This document shows, one piece after another, positions 1-9,342 of a stretch of DNA of 64,000 bases. The notes under the pieces were generated by a model. That model saw only the letters and a program-made list of their open reading frames with translations, had not been told where the DNA came from and did not search any database. The first letter of the stretch is position 1, and each line of letters begins with the position of its first letter. Position numbers and translations under genes: made by a program. The stretch lies in the NCBI GenBank assembly GCA_038148895.1, contig JBBVGQ010000002.1. One strand, written 5' to 3'. The DNA comes from Tamlana sp038148895. Lineage in GTDB: Bacteria > Bacteroidota > Bacteroidia > Flavobacteriales > Flavobacteriaceae.

Positions 1-2
1 AA

Positions 3-443
3 GAAATTTATGATGTTTTAAAAACAGTTGCGGATAGGGATATGGCTTTAGATATGATGGCACATGCCATTGATAGAAAATTACCAAAAGTATTTCCAAA
101 GCTTATAAAACGTATTGATTTAGGCCCGTTACATAATGTTTTTGCAAAAGATGAAAATATGGTCACCCACGCCATTTTAAAAAGCATAGCTAAGAAAGAA
201 GTGCCTTTAGAGGCTTACGCCTTATCATTAAAAACCGAAGAAGTATTGTCAAAAAGTGAATTTAAGGAAGGAGGGTTTTTCAATAAGCAGATTTTACAGC
301 ATTGGGATGATGTTTTTAAACAGAACTATGTTTTAGCACCGCATCGGGTCATCCAATTGTTATACAACAAAACGCCTGAGATTATGAACAGTTTAGCAAA
401 ACCACCAATTGAAATTGCTGAATTAAAAATTAAAAAAATATGA
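3..443 (+). CDS. hypothetical protein, 5' end outside the window
   Basis: The reading frame is open from position 3 without a stop, so the ATG at 42 is probably internal and the gene starts to the left of the window. The visible 147 residues are mainly alpha-helical in appearance and charged, with no signal peptide, membrane segment or motif that I recognise. The stop overlaps the ATG of the next gene by 4 bp (ATGA at 440-443), so the two are translationally coupled and belong to the same operon as the AAA+ ATPase and NUDIX genes. Function unknown. Confidence 0.75.
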   Translation, partial: EIYDVLKTVADRDMALDMMAHAIDRKLPKVFPKLIKRIDLGPLHNVFAKDENMVTHAILKSIAKKEVPLEAYALSLKTEEVLSKSEFKEGGFFNKQILQHWDDVFKQNYVLAPHRVIQLLYNKTPEIMNSLAKPPIEIAELKIKKI

Positions 444-970
444 GGTTAAATTTCTTTTTATTGTTATCGGTATTTGCTATGATATCTTGCGATGGTAATG
501 TTGATGAGGAGCCTAAAACTTTTACACCAAAAGGAAGTACAGATATAAACCTCGTAACGGGCATGGAAGCCCAGGCGTCTGAGTATGACTCGCCAATTAT
601 TTTAGGGAACCCTAATGTTTTTAAAAGTCAAATGGTGTTTTTTCCAAATCCGGCAATTAATTTATTGTCAATTAAATCTAATTATGTAATAACCGATATT
701 TGGTTTGTGAAGGCAAAGACAGATAAAAAATATAAGGGCACGGATTTTTCTAAAATATTATCAAGCGATTTATACACCGAATCTGATATATCCTCAAGTG
801 CAGAATTAAAAATTTCTGATATATCTGGAAACAATACGAACATCAATATCGAAAACCTAAGTTTTGGATATTACAGGGTTTTTGTTAAAGCCGATGGAGC
901 TTTATTTTGGAGTAACATCTATGTTGGAAACGATATTGACATTGATGGATTAATTAGTTTTTGGAACTGA
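440..970 (+). CDS. putative lipoprotein
   Basis: A 176-aa protein with a lipoprotein signal: a short basic start, a hydrophobic stretch and a lipobox ending at Cys17 (MISC followed by DGN). It should be exported and lipid-anchored. From about residue 66 the sequence (FFPNPA, then ISDISGN, then SFGYYRVF) resembles the layout of a type A (Por) sorting domain, but with an insertion and a degenerate end. That likeness is my inference. It overlaps the previous gene by 4 bp and lies 33 bp before the AAA+ ATPase gene, so it is probably co-transcribed. Function unknown. Confidence 0.75.
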   Translation: MRLNFFLLLSVFAMISCDGNVDEEPKTFTPKGSTDINLVTGMEAQASEYDSPIILGNPNVFKSQMVFFPNPAINLLSIKSNYVITDIWFVKAKTDKKYKGTDFSKILSSDLYTESDISSSAELKISDISGNNTNINIENLSFGYYRVFVKADGALFWSNIYVGNDIDIDGLISFWN

Positions 971-1003
971 TAACTATTACAATAAAAGACTTTAAAAACA
1001 AAC

Positions 1004-2968
1004 ATGGAACACAACTCAACATTCCCAATAAAACTAACCGAGCTCGATATGCTTCGAGATGAGGCAACATCATACTTAAAAAGCGTACAATGGGAGCAGG
1101 GTGCTCGAGCAAAAAACAGGGATAAAGATGGCAAGGATGAGTCAATTTTATTGTATTTGTCACGTGCCAATAACGGTACTAACGCAGCCGAAATAACATC
1201 GGTTTCAAAAACTATTTTGGCTTTAAAAAAGCGTTTATTGCCAGATTCTGTTGCCATTCCCATTTATTTAAACCAAACCCTTTTTGCCGTTCAGGAAGGC
1301 ATTACGTTGGGCATTTGGATTAAAGACAGTTACTACGATGCCTCTGGGTTATCCGGTTTAAACGAAAACAAATCTGCGTTAGATACCAATGGAAAAAGGG
1401 AATACGAAAGTAAAATGCATACTGCCACGGCGTTTATGTTATTTTCCTTGGCCTATAAAATTTTAAGTGATTTAAAACCGCATGCTTCAGATGATTTAAG
1501 CGTTATGAAGCAAAAGTTTGCTGGCATTCCTGAGGTATCCTTAATGTCGCCCATTAAAGGAATTTCATGTGCTTTATTTTATTACGACAAGTATTTGGGA
1601 CATCCTGAAATTATTAAGTCCGATAAGGATGTTATTAATTTTACGGTGGTATATTTTGAATCATTGATTGATGAAATTCAACTTCGAAAAAGTTCTTTAG
1701 AATATACCGAAACCATTGAAGACAGAACGTATAAACTGGAAAATTCTGAGTTTGCTATTTCTGGATGGAACAATGTTTTTGAAGGAACAGCCAAAAGCGT
1801 GGAGTTCAATAAAGTGCAGTTCGAGCAAATTGTTGGTAATCGCGATGCGAAACATTTTGCCCGGCGATTGACCGAGCGTTTATTGAGTTACGATTTTATT
1901 GCGAAGAAAAATCCGTTTCAAGAATTGGGAGGTTTTATGCCCGTTTTCATGGGTTATGGTATTCCGGGAACCGGAAAAAGTATGCTTATTGCTGCTATTG
2001 CCACTCGTTTAAAAGAGCATTGCGATACTTTGGAGATACCGTTTTTGTTTCACCCTATGCCTGATACCCTGATTTCAACCTTTCAAGGTGGTTCTGCCGA
2101 AAAAATGGTGGAGTGGATGAAACCCATGCAAGACCCAACCAAACTTATTTTCGCGCCCATTGATGATGCTGAAAATAACTTGCAAGAGCGAACTGCACAG
2201 GGTGTTTCAGCAGGTGTAAAGGAAGTTATTGGGGTGTTTTTGCGTTATACCGAAGGTGCTTATGCGGTTAATTATGGCAACAGTTCCATAGGCTTATTCA
2301 CCAATTTGCCTGAAATGTTGGATAAAGCAGTGATTTCGCGTGTGCAAGGTCGATTTAAAATTGATGGGGCCAGAACGGAACACGACTTTTTAGATCAAGA
2401 CCATTTATGGTGGCGGAAACTGGAAGATACCATGCCCGATTTTGTAAACATGCAAGGTCCAGAAAACTACAGTTATCTGCAAGACCAAGGTTTGGCAAAA
2501 AATATGGGGGAAATTTTGAATACCGTTGAAAAGCCAACTGAAGAACGTGTTAATGAGATTTACGATAGGGTGGAAAAGCAATTTAAGGCGAATCAGCATT
2601 TGTTTTATGCTAATTTGTATAAGGACATGCAAAAGACATTTCCGTTTTTCTCGTCGCGAGATGTTCGTAATATTCAATCGGCGATTTCTTTGCGCTTAAC
2701 CGATTTTGACTTGGAAGAAGACTGGTTTGAAAACCCTGAAATCTATTTCAAGAAAGATTACGATACCAAATTCAACATGCTTCAGGAACTGATGCGCGCC
2801 AATATGAAAGGATTGGATTTTTCAGAAATTCGTCGTCAAGAAGTGGTGCGTTATTTAGACAATGTGGCCACCATTGCCGATACCGATTTTAAACGAAAAG
2901 TAGATGCTCGGATGAATCAATTAAACATAGAGACTGAAGCCAGAAAGCAATTCGAAAATGAGCAGTAA
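1004..2968 (+). CDS. AAA+ ATPase
   Basis: A 654-aa protein with one AAA+ module in its middle. The Walker A motif (GIPGTGKS) lies near residues 320-327. A Walker B-like segment (LIFAPIDDAE, with D-D where D-E is usual) lies near 380-388. A likely arginine-finger and sensor region follows (VISRVQGRF, near 447-455). The N-terminal 250 residues and the C-terminal helical 200 residues match nothing I can name. No signal peptide or membrane segment is visible, so it should be cytoplasmic. The stop overlaps the NUDIX start by 11 bp. The substrate is unknown; the neighbours suggest a role together with the membrane proteins encoded at 4824-7030. Confidence 0.85.
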   Translation: MEHNSTFPIKLTELDMLRDEATSYLKSVQWEQGARAKNRDKDGKDESILLYLSRANNGTNAAEITSVSKTILALKKRLLPDSVAIPIYLNQTLFAVQEGITLGIWIKDSYYDASGLSGLNENKSALDTNGKREYESKMHTATAFMLFSLAYKILSDLKPHASDDLSVMKQKFAGIPEVSLMSPIKGISCALFYYDKYLGHPEIIKSDKDVINFTVVYFESLIDEIQLRKSSLEYTETIEDRTYKLENSEFAISGWNNVFEGTAKSVEFNKVQFEQIVGNRDAKHFARRLTERLLSYDFIAKKNPFQELGGFMPVFMGYGIPGTGKSMLIAAIATRLKEHCDTLEIPFLFHPMPDTLISTFQGGSAEKMVEWMKPMQDPTKLIFAPIDDAENNLQERTAQGVSAGVKEVIGVFLRYTEGAYAVNYGNSSIGLFTNLPEMLDKAVISRVQGRFKIDGARTEHDFLDQDHLWWRKLEDTMPDFVNMQGPENYSYLQDQGLAKNMGEILNTVEKPTEERVNEIYDRVEKQFKANQHLFYANLYKDMQKTFPFFSSRDVRNIQSAISLRLTDFDLEEDWFENPEIYFKKDYDTKFNMLQELMRANMKGLDFSEIRRQEVVRYLDNVATIADTDFKRKVDARMNQLNIETEARKQFENEQ

Positions 2969-3539
2969 ACAAATTAAAAATATTAAGAAGAAGTTACTTT
3001 CGGATAATTACTATATTCTAAACCGGGTAACTTTCGATTATTTGATGCCCAATGGAAAATGGGTAAACCAAATGCGTGAGGTGTACGATAGGGGTGATGG
3101 CGCGGGTATTTTGCTCTATAACAAGAAAAAGAAAACGGTTATTTTAACAAAGCAATTTAGGATGCCAACCTTTATGAATGATAATAAAGATGGTGTATTG
3201 GTTGAAATTGCCGCAGGAATGCTAGACAAAGATAATCCTGAAGCCTGCATTATTCGTGAAACCGAAGAAGAAGTAGGCTACCGATTAAAAGAAGTTAGAA
3301 AGGTTTATGAAGCCTATTCGTCACCTGGAGTGATGACGGAAAAAATGCACTTTTTTGTTGGAGAATACACTGATGACATGAAAGTTAATGAGGGTGGCGG
3401 ATTGGATAGCGAACATGAGGATATTGAAGTTTTAGAACTGCCATTTGAAAAAGCGATTGAAATGCTAAATGCCGGACAAATTGAAGATACCCGAACTATT
3501 GTGCTGTTGCAGTATGCACAAATTCATAAGTTGTTGTAA
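2958..3539 (+). CDS. NUDIX hydrolase, GDP-mannose pyrophosphatase (NudK) type
   Basis: A 193-aa NUDIX hydrolase. The NUDIX box is complete (G-M-L-D followed by RETEEEVG), giving the G-x5-E-x7-RE-x2-EE-x-G pattern that binds Mg and cleaves nucleoside diphosphates linked to another group. Length and the segment around TKQFRMPTF resemble NudK-type GDP-mannose or ADP-sugar hydrolases, so the substrate is probably a nucleotide sugar. That assignment rests on overall resemblance only. The start ATG lies inside the end of the AAA+ ATPase gene, and the stop is 2 bp from the next gene. Confidence 0.85.
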   Translation: MSSKQIKNIKKKLLSDNYYILNRVTFDYLMPNGKWVNQMREVYDRGDGAGILLYNKKKKTVILTKQFRMPTFMNDNKDGVLVEIAAGMLDKDNPEACIIRETEEEVGYRLKEVRKVYEAYSSPGVMTEKMHFFVGEYTDDMKVNEGGGLDSEHEDIEVLELPFEKAIEMLNAGQIEDTRTIVLLQYAQIHKLL

Positions 3540-3541
3540 TA

Positions 3542-4777
3542 ATGGACAAACTTAAAACAGCCAATTTATATAGAAGTGAACTCATTCCCGTTAGTGGAAA
3601 ACTTGTTGAGCGGTACAACAAATGCTTGACAAAACTTGGTTTTAGCGAAACAAAACTTGATAGTTTTCATATTGACGGTGTAGGTTGGAGTCCTGAAGTT
3701 GCTGATGAAAAAAAAAACAACCACTATTTAAACAATGGTGAGGCTAATCCATGTGGCATTCTTATCACGCCTTTGCAAAAAGGAAAACCGGTTTATATGC
3801 CTACGCATACTTTTGATAGAGATATCATGAAGTTTGTGTTTAAAGTCCATGGTGAAAAAATAAAAGATGTCACCAGAGATTGTGCCATTTGTTTGGATTT
3901 CGACCAAGGTATAGATGCCTTTTACGAACCTTTAGATGTTTTAAAGTACGACAAAGTTAACGTCCACTTTCATTTAATAAATGACTTGGATAAAATCCAA
4001 AAACAGCAATTGGAATTGGTTGATACTTTTAGTCAGGGTAATAACTTTATTGATGAAGCCATCCACGAACAATTGTTGGAATCCGCCAAACAATATGGTG
4101 ATTTACGATACCGCGATTTAGAATTACATGAATTGCAATACACTACAGATTCTTTTTATACAGAGTCATTTGGAGGTGTTTATGTGTTGCGTGATTTTAT
4201 TACGCCTATAGTAATTTTTGAGGATGAAAAATGGTATAAAGAAGCCATAAAAGACACCAATTATGAGGTATTGATTTACCATATAGAACAGCCCGAACTT
4301 ATGGACAAATTACGTGATCACATTATTATTGAATGTGATTTGGAAAAGGTTGTGAAAACAGAACGCTACGAGCGAATCAAAAAGTTTGAACTGGCAAAGT
4401 GCTTAGAAAAAACACAGCATCCTATAAAAGACATTTTAACGGATCCTATGCTTTATAAAAGCTACTTGAACAAACTTGATATGGCATCCCGTAAAAAAGT
4501 GATGAGTGTAGAGCGGTATTTGGAAAAACTTGAAGTGAGCAACGAATTTAAAATTGCTGATATAGTTGATGAAGATTTGTTTAAAGCGTTGCATCAGCCA
4601 CATTCCTCTTTAAGTGCACAGCATCAAGACTTAATTTGGAAACTGTTGGTTAATATTTCACCTAAAGACGTGTTGTTTTGGTATTGGTACGATAAAAAAG
4701 GGTTTTACAAAAGTTTTCAGACTTGGGATGAATCACTTAAAGACTGGGCCATTGAAACCATTAGTAACAATATTTAA
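3542..4777 (+). CDS. conserved hypothetical protein (possibly DUF6638)
   Basis: A 411-aa soluble protein with no signal peptide or membrane helix. The opening residues (NLYRSELIPVSGKLVERYN) recall the flavobacterial family I know as DUF6638, but I cannot check this. It starts 2 bp after the NUDIX stop, so it is certainly co-transcribed with it. The acidic, aromatic-rich sequence shows no catalytic motif that I can point to. It may be a dedicated partner of the AAA+ ATPase, judged only from the constant orientation and tight spacing. Confidence 0.7.
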   Translation: MDKLKTANLYRSELIPVSGKLVERYNKCLTKLGFSETKLDSFHIDGVGWSPEVADEKKNNHYLNNGEANPCGILITPLQKGKPVYMPTHTFDRDIMKFVFKVHGEKIKDVTRDCAICLDFDQGIDAFYEPLDVLKYDKVNVHFHLINDLDKIQKQQLELVDTFSQGNNFIDEAIHEQLLESAKQYGDLRYRDLELHELQYTTDSFYTESFGGVYVLRDFITPIVIFEDEKWYKEAIKDTNYEVLIYHIEQPELMDKLRDHIIIECDLEKVVKTERYERIKKFELAKCLEKTQHPIKDILTDPMLYKSYLNKLDMASRKKVMSVERYLEKLEVSNEFKIADIVDEDLFKALHQPHSSLSAQHQDLIWKLLVNISPKDVLFWYWYDKKGFYKSFQTWDESLKDWAIETISNNI

Positions 4778-4823
4778 AAATTATAGACTAATTTTATAAG
4801 AGACAACTTCAAACTCAAAAAAC

Positions 4824-5339
4824 ATGACACTAGAACTCATTATTTTCATCGGCTCAATTTTATTCGGAGCATTGTTGTATTGGAGAGAGTCCCACGGAAA
4901 CAAACTATACCGTTTTTTCAATAAACTTATGTACTCCAAAGAATTGCAAATGAAAGCAACCGACAAAACAGGTTTTGTGTACCAGCAAAAATTCATTGTC
5001 CGTTTGGTTTTTATTGGATTCTTATTTTTAATAGGTATTGTAGTTACGCGCTTTTTGATTCCCATTGATTTGGCAACTATTTCAATTTTTGCCTCCATGA
5101 TTGTGGGAACTTTATTGGGTACCTATTTAGCAAATGTCATATTTAAATCTAGCGAGGTTATTGAACAAAAAAGTCATTCGTTGGAAGATGTAGTTCACGA
5201 CACCATTGAAAAGGGAAAAGATTTTATTGAAGATTTAAAAACAAAAGATGCAAAGGAAATTGAGGAAGTAAAGCCAGATAAGCCAAAAGCCGAAGAGAAA
5301 AGTGCTCGAGAGCGTTTAAAAGATAAAGGATTGTTATGA
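4824..5339 (+). CDS. small membrane protein
   Basis: A 171-aa protein with three likely transmembrane segments (near residues 3-19, 58-80 and 84-110), followed by a highly charged Lys/Glu-rich cytoplasmic tail of about 55 residues. No family is recognised. The gene ends with a 4-bp ATGA overlap with the next membrane-protein gene, which implies coupled translation. Within the cluster, this pair supplies the membrane part and the AAA+ ATPase the energy-using part; this division of work is inference. Confidence 0.75.
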   Translation: MTLELIIFIGSILFGALLYWRESHGNKLYRFFNKLMYSKELQMKATDKTGFVYQQKFIVRLVFIGFLFLIGIVVTRFLIPIDLATISIFASMIVGTLLGTYLANVIFKSSEVIEQKSHSLEDVVHDTIEKGKDFIEDLKTKDAKEIEEVKPDKPKAEEKSARERLKDKGLL

Positions 5340-7030
5340 TAAAAAACTATTGGAACAAAGGCAAGAAACAAAAAACAATAACCATTATTGTTTCCATAAT
5401 TTTACTTATTGCATTGTTTGTACTGCGCGATGATTATCAGCCAGCATTGCTTTTTCTACGCAAGTATATTTTTGTTATCCTGTTAAGCGGTATCGTTTTA
5501 TTTTTTGGTTTACGAAAGTTTAGACGTTCTGCGAGTACAGGTGGCAGACTTGGTATTTTGGCACTTTTGGTTGTTTTTTTCGGAATATTATATGTTGTCG
5601 GTTGGCATTTTAAAATGTATGATTACATGAAAACATACAACGTTTTCAACCATTTAAATAAAATTGAAATCAACGAATTGCCCTTAACCCAAAACGAGCG
5701 CATTCAACCACTTCGAAATATTTTCTCAATGGCCAATGAAAGTGTTGGAGAAACCAAAGACGTTTCATTGCCTCATTTGGTTAGAATTGACAATGAAAAC
5801 AAATGGACCATGGCTATTCAACCCACCGAAAAATATGTTTGGCAGGGTATGACCGATAATACCGAAGAAGTTTTCGCCGTGTCTAGCACAACGCCTTTCC
5901 CGAGGTTTTCAAGTGAGAATAGAATTCCAGTAACGTTCTCCATCGGTGAATCTTTAAAATTTAGCAGAAACACCTACAATGCTGTGGTGCAACGTTTCAA
6001 TTTTTTTCAGTTGTTTATGCTTGAACCGAGCGATACCTATTATATGAAAAATGATTCAGGTCAATGGGTAGAAGTCGTGAGTTTGATCAAATGGAAAGGC
6101 TTCTTGTTCCCTTATCCAACTTTTGGGGGCGTTATGGTTATTGACAATGGTGAACACGATTTTAAAGATTACATGGAGCGTATTTTAATAGGAAAAGGTA
6201 CTTACATAAGTCCTGAAGAGATGAAAAACCATCCGTATTTAACACGCCAAAATACGCTTGCTGAAAAAGTATCTCAGCTACAGGCAGAATCATTAAAATT
6301 TTTGGGCGGATTTAATGACCCATTGCCATGGAATATGGAAACTGCAGTGAAAATTCCACAAATGCCAAAAGACCAAAACCAACAGCCGTATGTCACGGAT
6401 TTTGATTTTTCAGATACCGATGTGGATGCCTACAGCGGACTTTACCATTGGTTTGGTTTAGAACCCGTAGGCGATGAGCGAACCAGTTTAAGTTTTAGCG
6501 TATTTATTCCTGCTGACGGTACTGACAAGTTATATTACTACAACCACGCTGCCAAAAAACAAGGATATGCTGGTGTTTCGGCCATGCCTTTAAAAGTGAA
6601 GGAATCACGAAAAGAATACGATTGGTCGGCTAACACGCCGGTGGAGTTTAGACCGTACATTAAAAATATTGCAGGTAAAAAACGCATGTTTTTTATGGGT
6701 ACCGTATCGTCAATTAGCGATAGGAATGCGAAACAATTTGATGGTTCTGCAACACCAGATTTGGTATTGATTGACAGCGAATACCGCGATGTGGTTTGGA
6801 TTGACGTAAAACACCCGAGCCAATGGGATAAAACGGTTTACGACCAATTAAACGAAGCATGGCGCGCCAGTGAGGGTATAGGTTATTATTTTGTTGAAGA
6901 AACTAAAAACATTGATTTAGCAGATTCGGCAAAGGACACAATAAATATCGTGCCTGTTGTTGATGAAAAAGCCCTAGCTATTGAAAAACTACAAAAGCAG
7001 ATTGATTCTTTAAAGGCTGTTGGTAATTAA
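5336..7030 (+). CDS. membrane-anchored protein with large soluble domain
   Basis: A 564-aa protein with three hydrophobic segments near the N-terminus (about residues 15-31, 40-57 and 67-88), then roughly 470 residues of soluble sequence. The soluble part ends in a short helix rich in Lys, Gln and Leu. There is no signal cleavage site or catalytic motif I recognise. It is the last gene of the 3-7030 cluster and is followed by only 20 bp before the convergent ureohydrolase gene. Function unknown. Confidence 0.75.
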   Translation: MIKNYWNKGKKQKTITIIVSIILLIALFVLRDDYQPALLFLRKYIFVILLSGIVLFFGLRKFRRSASTGGRLGILALLVVFFGILYVVGWHFKMYDYMKTYNVFNHLNKIEINELPLTQNERIQPLRNIFSMANESVGETKDVSLPHLVRIDNENKWTMAIQPTEKYVWQGMTDNTEEVFAVSSTTPFPRFSSENRIPVTFSIGESLKFSRNTYNAVVQRFNFFQLFMLEPSDTYYMKNDSGQWVEVVSLIKWKGFLFPYPTFGGVMVIDNGEHDFKDYMERILIGKGTYISPEEMKNHPYLTRQNTLAEKVSQLQAESLKFLGGFNDPLPWNMETAVKIPQMPKDQNQQPYVTDFDFSDTDVDAYSGLYHWFGLEPVGDERTSLSFSVFIPADGTDKLYYYNHAAKKQGYAGVSAMPLKVKESRKEYDWSANTPVEFRPYIKNIAGKKRMFFMGTVSSISDRNAKQFDGSATPDLVLIDSEYRDVVWIDVKHPSQWDKTVYDQLNEAWRASEGIGYYFVEETKNIDLADSAKDTINIVPVVDEKALAIEKLQKQIDSLKAVGN

Positions 7031-7050
7031 AACAGAATAGTGTTCAATTT

Positions 7051-8070
7051 TTATTCACTTTGTGCCCTCATAAAATCAGTAATTAGATAAGTAATAAGCT
7101 TTCCAACTTTGTTTGCTGTTTTTTTTGTTGGTGCCGCTTCACAAATGTGTAAATAAATGGCATTTTTATGTAGGCCGAAATGATGGACAAATGTCCGTGC
7201 TTGGCTAGCAGAAAAGCCACTTGGTGTCATGGCACTGCTAGGTGTATTTTCAATGGCATCACAGTCTATTTCAATACCAAAATAATTATCACAAACATGC
7301 TCCAATGCTACTTTTAATTCGTTCTTGAATTTCAATTCGTTTCTAATTTCAAGCGCTTCAAAGGTGTTATAGCTTGTATTCTTTGATTTATCTAGGATTT
7401 TAAAAATCTTGTCGGAAGTATAATTTTCGTGAAGACCAAAAATAAAATAATTTTCCAAAAAACCTTCCGCGAAAGCGTAACTGAATCCATTTCCGCTATG
7501 TCGACCTTCTTCAGCCCTAAAATCGGAATGTGCATCAAAATTCACAACATTTATCGGTGAATTAAGCGCTAAACTACTGCCTTTAATGTTTCCGTAGGCG
7601 TTGTTGTGCCCGCCACCAATAACAATGGGTTTTTTACCAGCCGCTACAATTTGGTAAATAATATGTGACACATAGGCATCAATATTTTCGACCAATTTTC
7701 TGGCCTTCAAAATATCTTTTTTTCTGGTTGGTTTTAATTTTGACATTTCAGATAGTTCTTCTGAAAAATCTAAGTGCCCTAATATCAGTACTTTTTCAGG
7801 ATGGGTAAATTCATTACTTTGGATGTTTAACAACAATTTAATGGTGGCCTCCCAAGCTTTTGAGGTGCCAATATTTCCATGGTTTGCAAATACGCCAACA
7901 TCTTCTGGCAAACCTAAAATTACATGTGTAACATCCAAATTATTAAGTTGTTCGTATATATGTGAAATGCTGGTTAATATTTGAACGTGTTGACCAAATT
8001 TGGATTCACCTGAGCGTTTGTTTAATAATTTGTTACGCGTATTATTGTTAAATAAAACTAGTTTATCCAT
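7051..8070 (-). CDS. ureohydrolase (arginase family), probable formimidoylglutamase
   Basis: A 339-aa arginase-fold hydrolase. The binuclear manganese site is visible as GGGHN, DAHSD and EIDCDAIE, the three metal-binding motifs of arginase, agmatinase and formimidoylglutamase. In Flavobacteriaceae proteins of this length and divergence are usually annotated as formimidoylglutamase (HutG, histidine breakdown), but no other hut gene is nearby, so the substrate remains open. It is monocistronic here, with a 119-bp divergent intergenic region towards the coiled-coil protein. Confidence 0.85.
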   Translation of the reverse strand: MDKLVLFNNNTRNKLLNKRSGESKFGQHVQILTSISHIYEQLNNLDVTHVILGLPEDVGVFANHGNIGTSKAWEATIKLLLNIQSNEFTHPEKVLILGHLDFSEELSEMSKLKPTRKKDILKARKLVENIDAYVSHIIYQIVAAGKKPIVIGGGHNNAYGNIKGSSLALNSPINVVNFDAHSDFRAEEGRHSGNGFSYAFAEGFLENYFIFGLHENYTSDKIFKILDKSKNTSYNTFEALEIRNELKFKNELKVALEHVCDNYFGIEIDCDAIENTPSSAMTPSGFSASQARTFVHHFGLHKNAIYLHICEAAPTKKTANKVGKLITYLITDFMRAQSE

Positions 8071-8189
8071 TAGAAAGCAAATGAGTTTTGATAATTAAAA
8101 ATACATCATTATTTGTTTGTAGCATTATAAAATAATAGATTAAACAAAAATTAAGAAATTTAACCTTAACACACATTAAAACAACAATT

Positions 8190-9068
8190 ATGGAAAATAA
8201 CAAAAGTAACACTGGGCTTAAAGTTGCATTGGGTATTGCACTGGTTTTATTTTTAGGTACTGGTTTTTATACCATGAATTTGTACAAAAAAAGTAATGAG
8301 ACACAACAAGAGCTAACTGAAGAAAAGCAGTTGGTTATGAACGATTTGAACGCTATGGCAAAACAATATGATGAAGCTATAGGTGAAAATGAAATTGCTA
8401 ACTCAAACTTGGTTGAGGCCAGAGCTAGAATACAAGGTCTTATAGATTCTTTAAAAATTTCTGAAACAAACGTGAAAAGTTTGTGGAGATACAAGAAAAA
8501 ATACATGTCACTTCAAAAAGAAATGGACGTACTATTGGCTCAAAACGATTCTTTAAGAGTAGAAAACTCTTATTTGGCGACTTCTTTGGATAGTACTCGT
8601 GTACGTTTGGAAGAGCGCACCATTTTTACAGATTCATTATTGGTTCAAAACAATGCTTTGGCTGAAGTTGTTGAAAACGCTTCAATTTTAGGAGCAGTAG
8701 GCCTTAAAGGTTTTGGTGTAATTGAAAGAACTTCAGGTAAATTAATCCCAACTGAAAGAGCAAGCAGAACAGATAAAATTAGAGTTTGCTTTACTGTTGC
8801 TAAAAACCCATTGGTTCCAGCTGGCGATGAAGAACTTTATGTTCAAGTTATTGACCCTAAAAACAACACCTTAGGTTTAAATGAGCAAATTCAATTTGGT
8901 GAAAAAATGTTGAATTACAGTATCATTAGTAAATTCAATTACGAAAATGCTAGCCTTAACGTTTGCGAATTTGTTACTGGAAATGGTGAGTTTGAAAAAG
9001 GACGTTATGTAGTAAACGTATTTAATGAAAAAGATCTGGTGTCTACTTCAGAGTTTACTTTAAAATAA
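8190..9068 (+). CDS. membrane-anchored coiled-coil protein
   Basis: A 292-aa protein. One transmembrane segment lies at residues 10-28, then a long coiled coil covers about 30-160 (heptads rich in Glu, Leu, Asn and Ser), then a compact C-terminal domain of about 120 residues with two Cys (near 199 and 255). The topology suggests an inner-membrane anchor with the coiled coil and C-domain in the periplasm, or the reverse. A strong hairpin terminator follows at 9101-9132, so the gene is transcribed alone. The family is conserved in flavobacteria as far as I recall; function unknown. Confidence 0.8.
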   Translation: MENNKSNTGLKVALGIALVLFLGTGFYTMNLYKKSNETQQELTEEKQLVMNDLNAMAKQYDEAIGENEIANSNLVEARARIQGLIDSLKISETNVKSLWRYKKKYMSLQKEMDVLLAQNDSLRVENSYLATSLDSTRVRLEERTIFTDSLLVQNNALAEVVENASILGAVGLKGFGVIERTSGKLIPTERASRTDKIRVCFTVAKNPLVPAGDEELYVQVIDPKNNTLGLNEQIQFGEKMLNYSIISKFNYENASLNVCEFVTGNGEFEKGRYVVNVFNEKDLVSTSEFTLK

Positions 9069-9100
9069 GAACAATTTTAAAAATAAGGGTTTTGCCCGGA

Positions 9101-9132
9101 AGCTCCAAACAGATGTTTGGAGCTTTTTTTTT
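9101..9132 (+). terminator. intrinsic terminator of the coiled-coil gene
   Basis: A perfect 10-bp stem (agctccaaac at 9101-9110 and its complement at 9115-9124) with a 4-nt loop is followed by a run of T. It lies 33 bp after the stop at 9068. Confidence 0.9.
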
Positions 9133-9275
9133 GCATTAACTTTTATGTCGAAATAATTGTTGTATGTACAACTAAACTGTTTTTTATGCAAATTGCGGAT
9201 AATTTGTAAAAGGAAAGAAAAAAGATATTATTTTCGATTGCCTAAAGTATTCCATTATTATTTTTATTGGAAAAG

Positions 9276-9305
9276 TTTGTTATGATCAACAATTCTATAA
9301 TTTTG
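9276..9305 (+). promoter_or_regulatory. promoter of the Crp/Fnr gene
   Basis: TTTG at 9276-9279 and TAATTTTG at 9298-9305 are separated by 18 nt, an exact match to the Bacteroidota housekeeping promoter (TTG, 17-23 nt, TAnnTTTG). The predicted transcript start is near 9312, about 30 nt before the ATG at 9343. Confidence 0.7.
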
Positions 9306-9342
9306 TGATGCTTTTATCAATCCATCCAATCCGATTTTGTGA

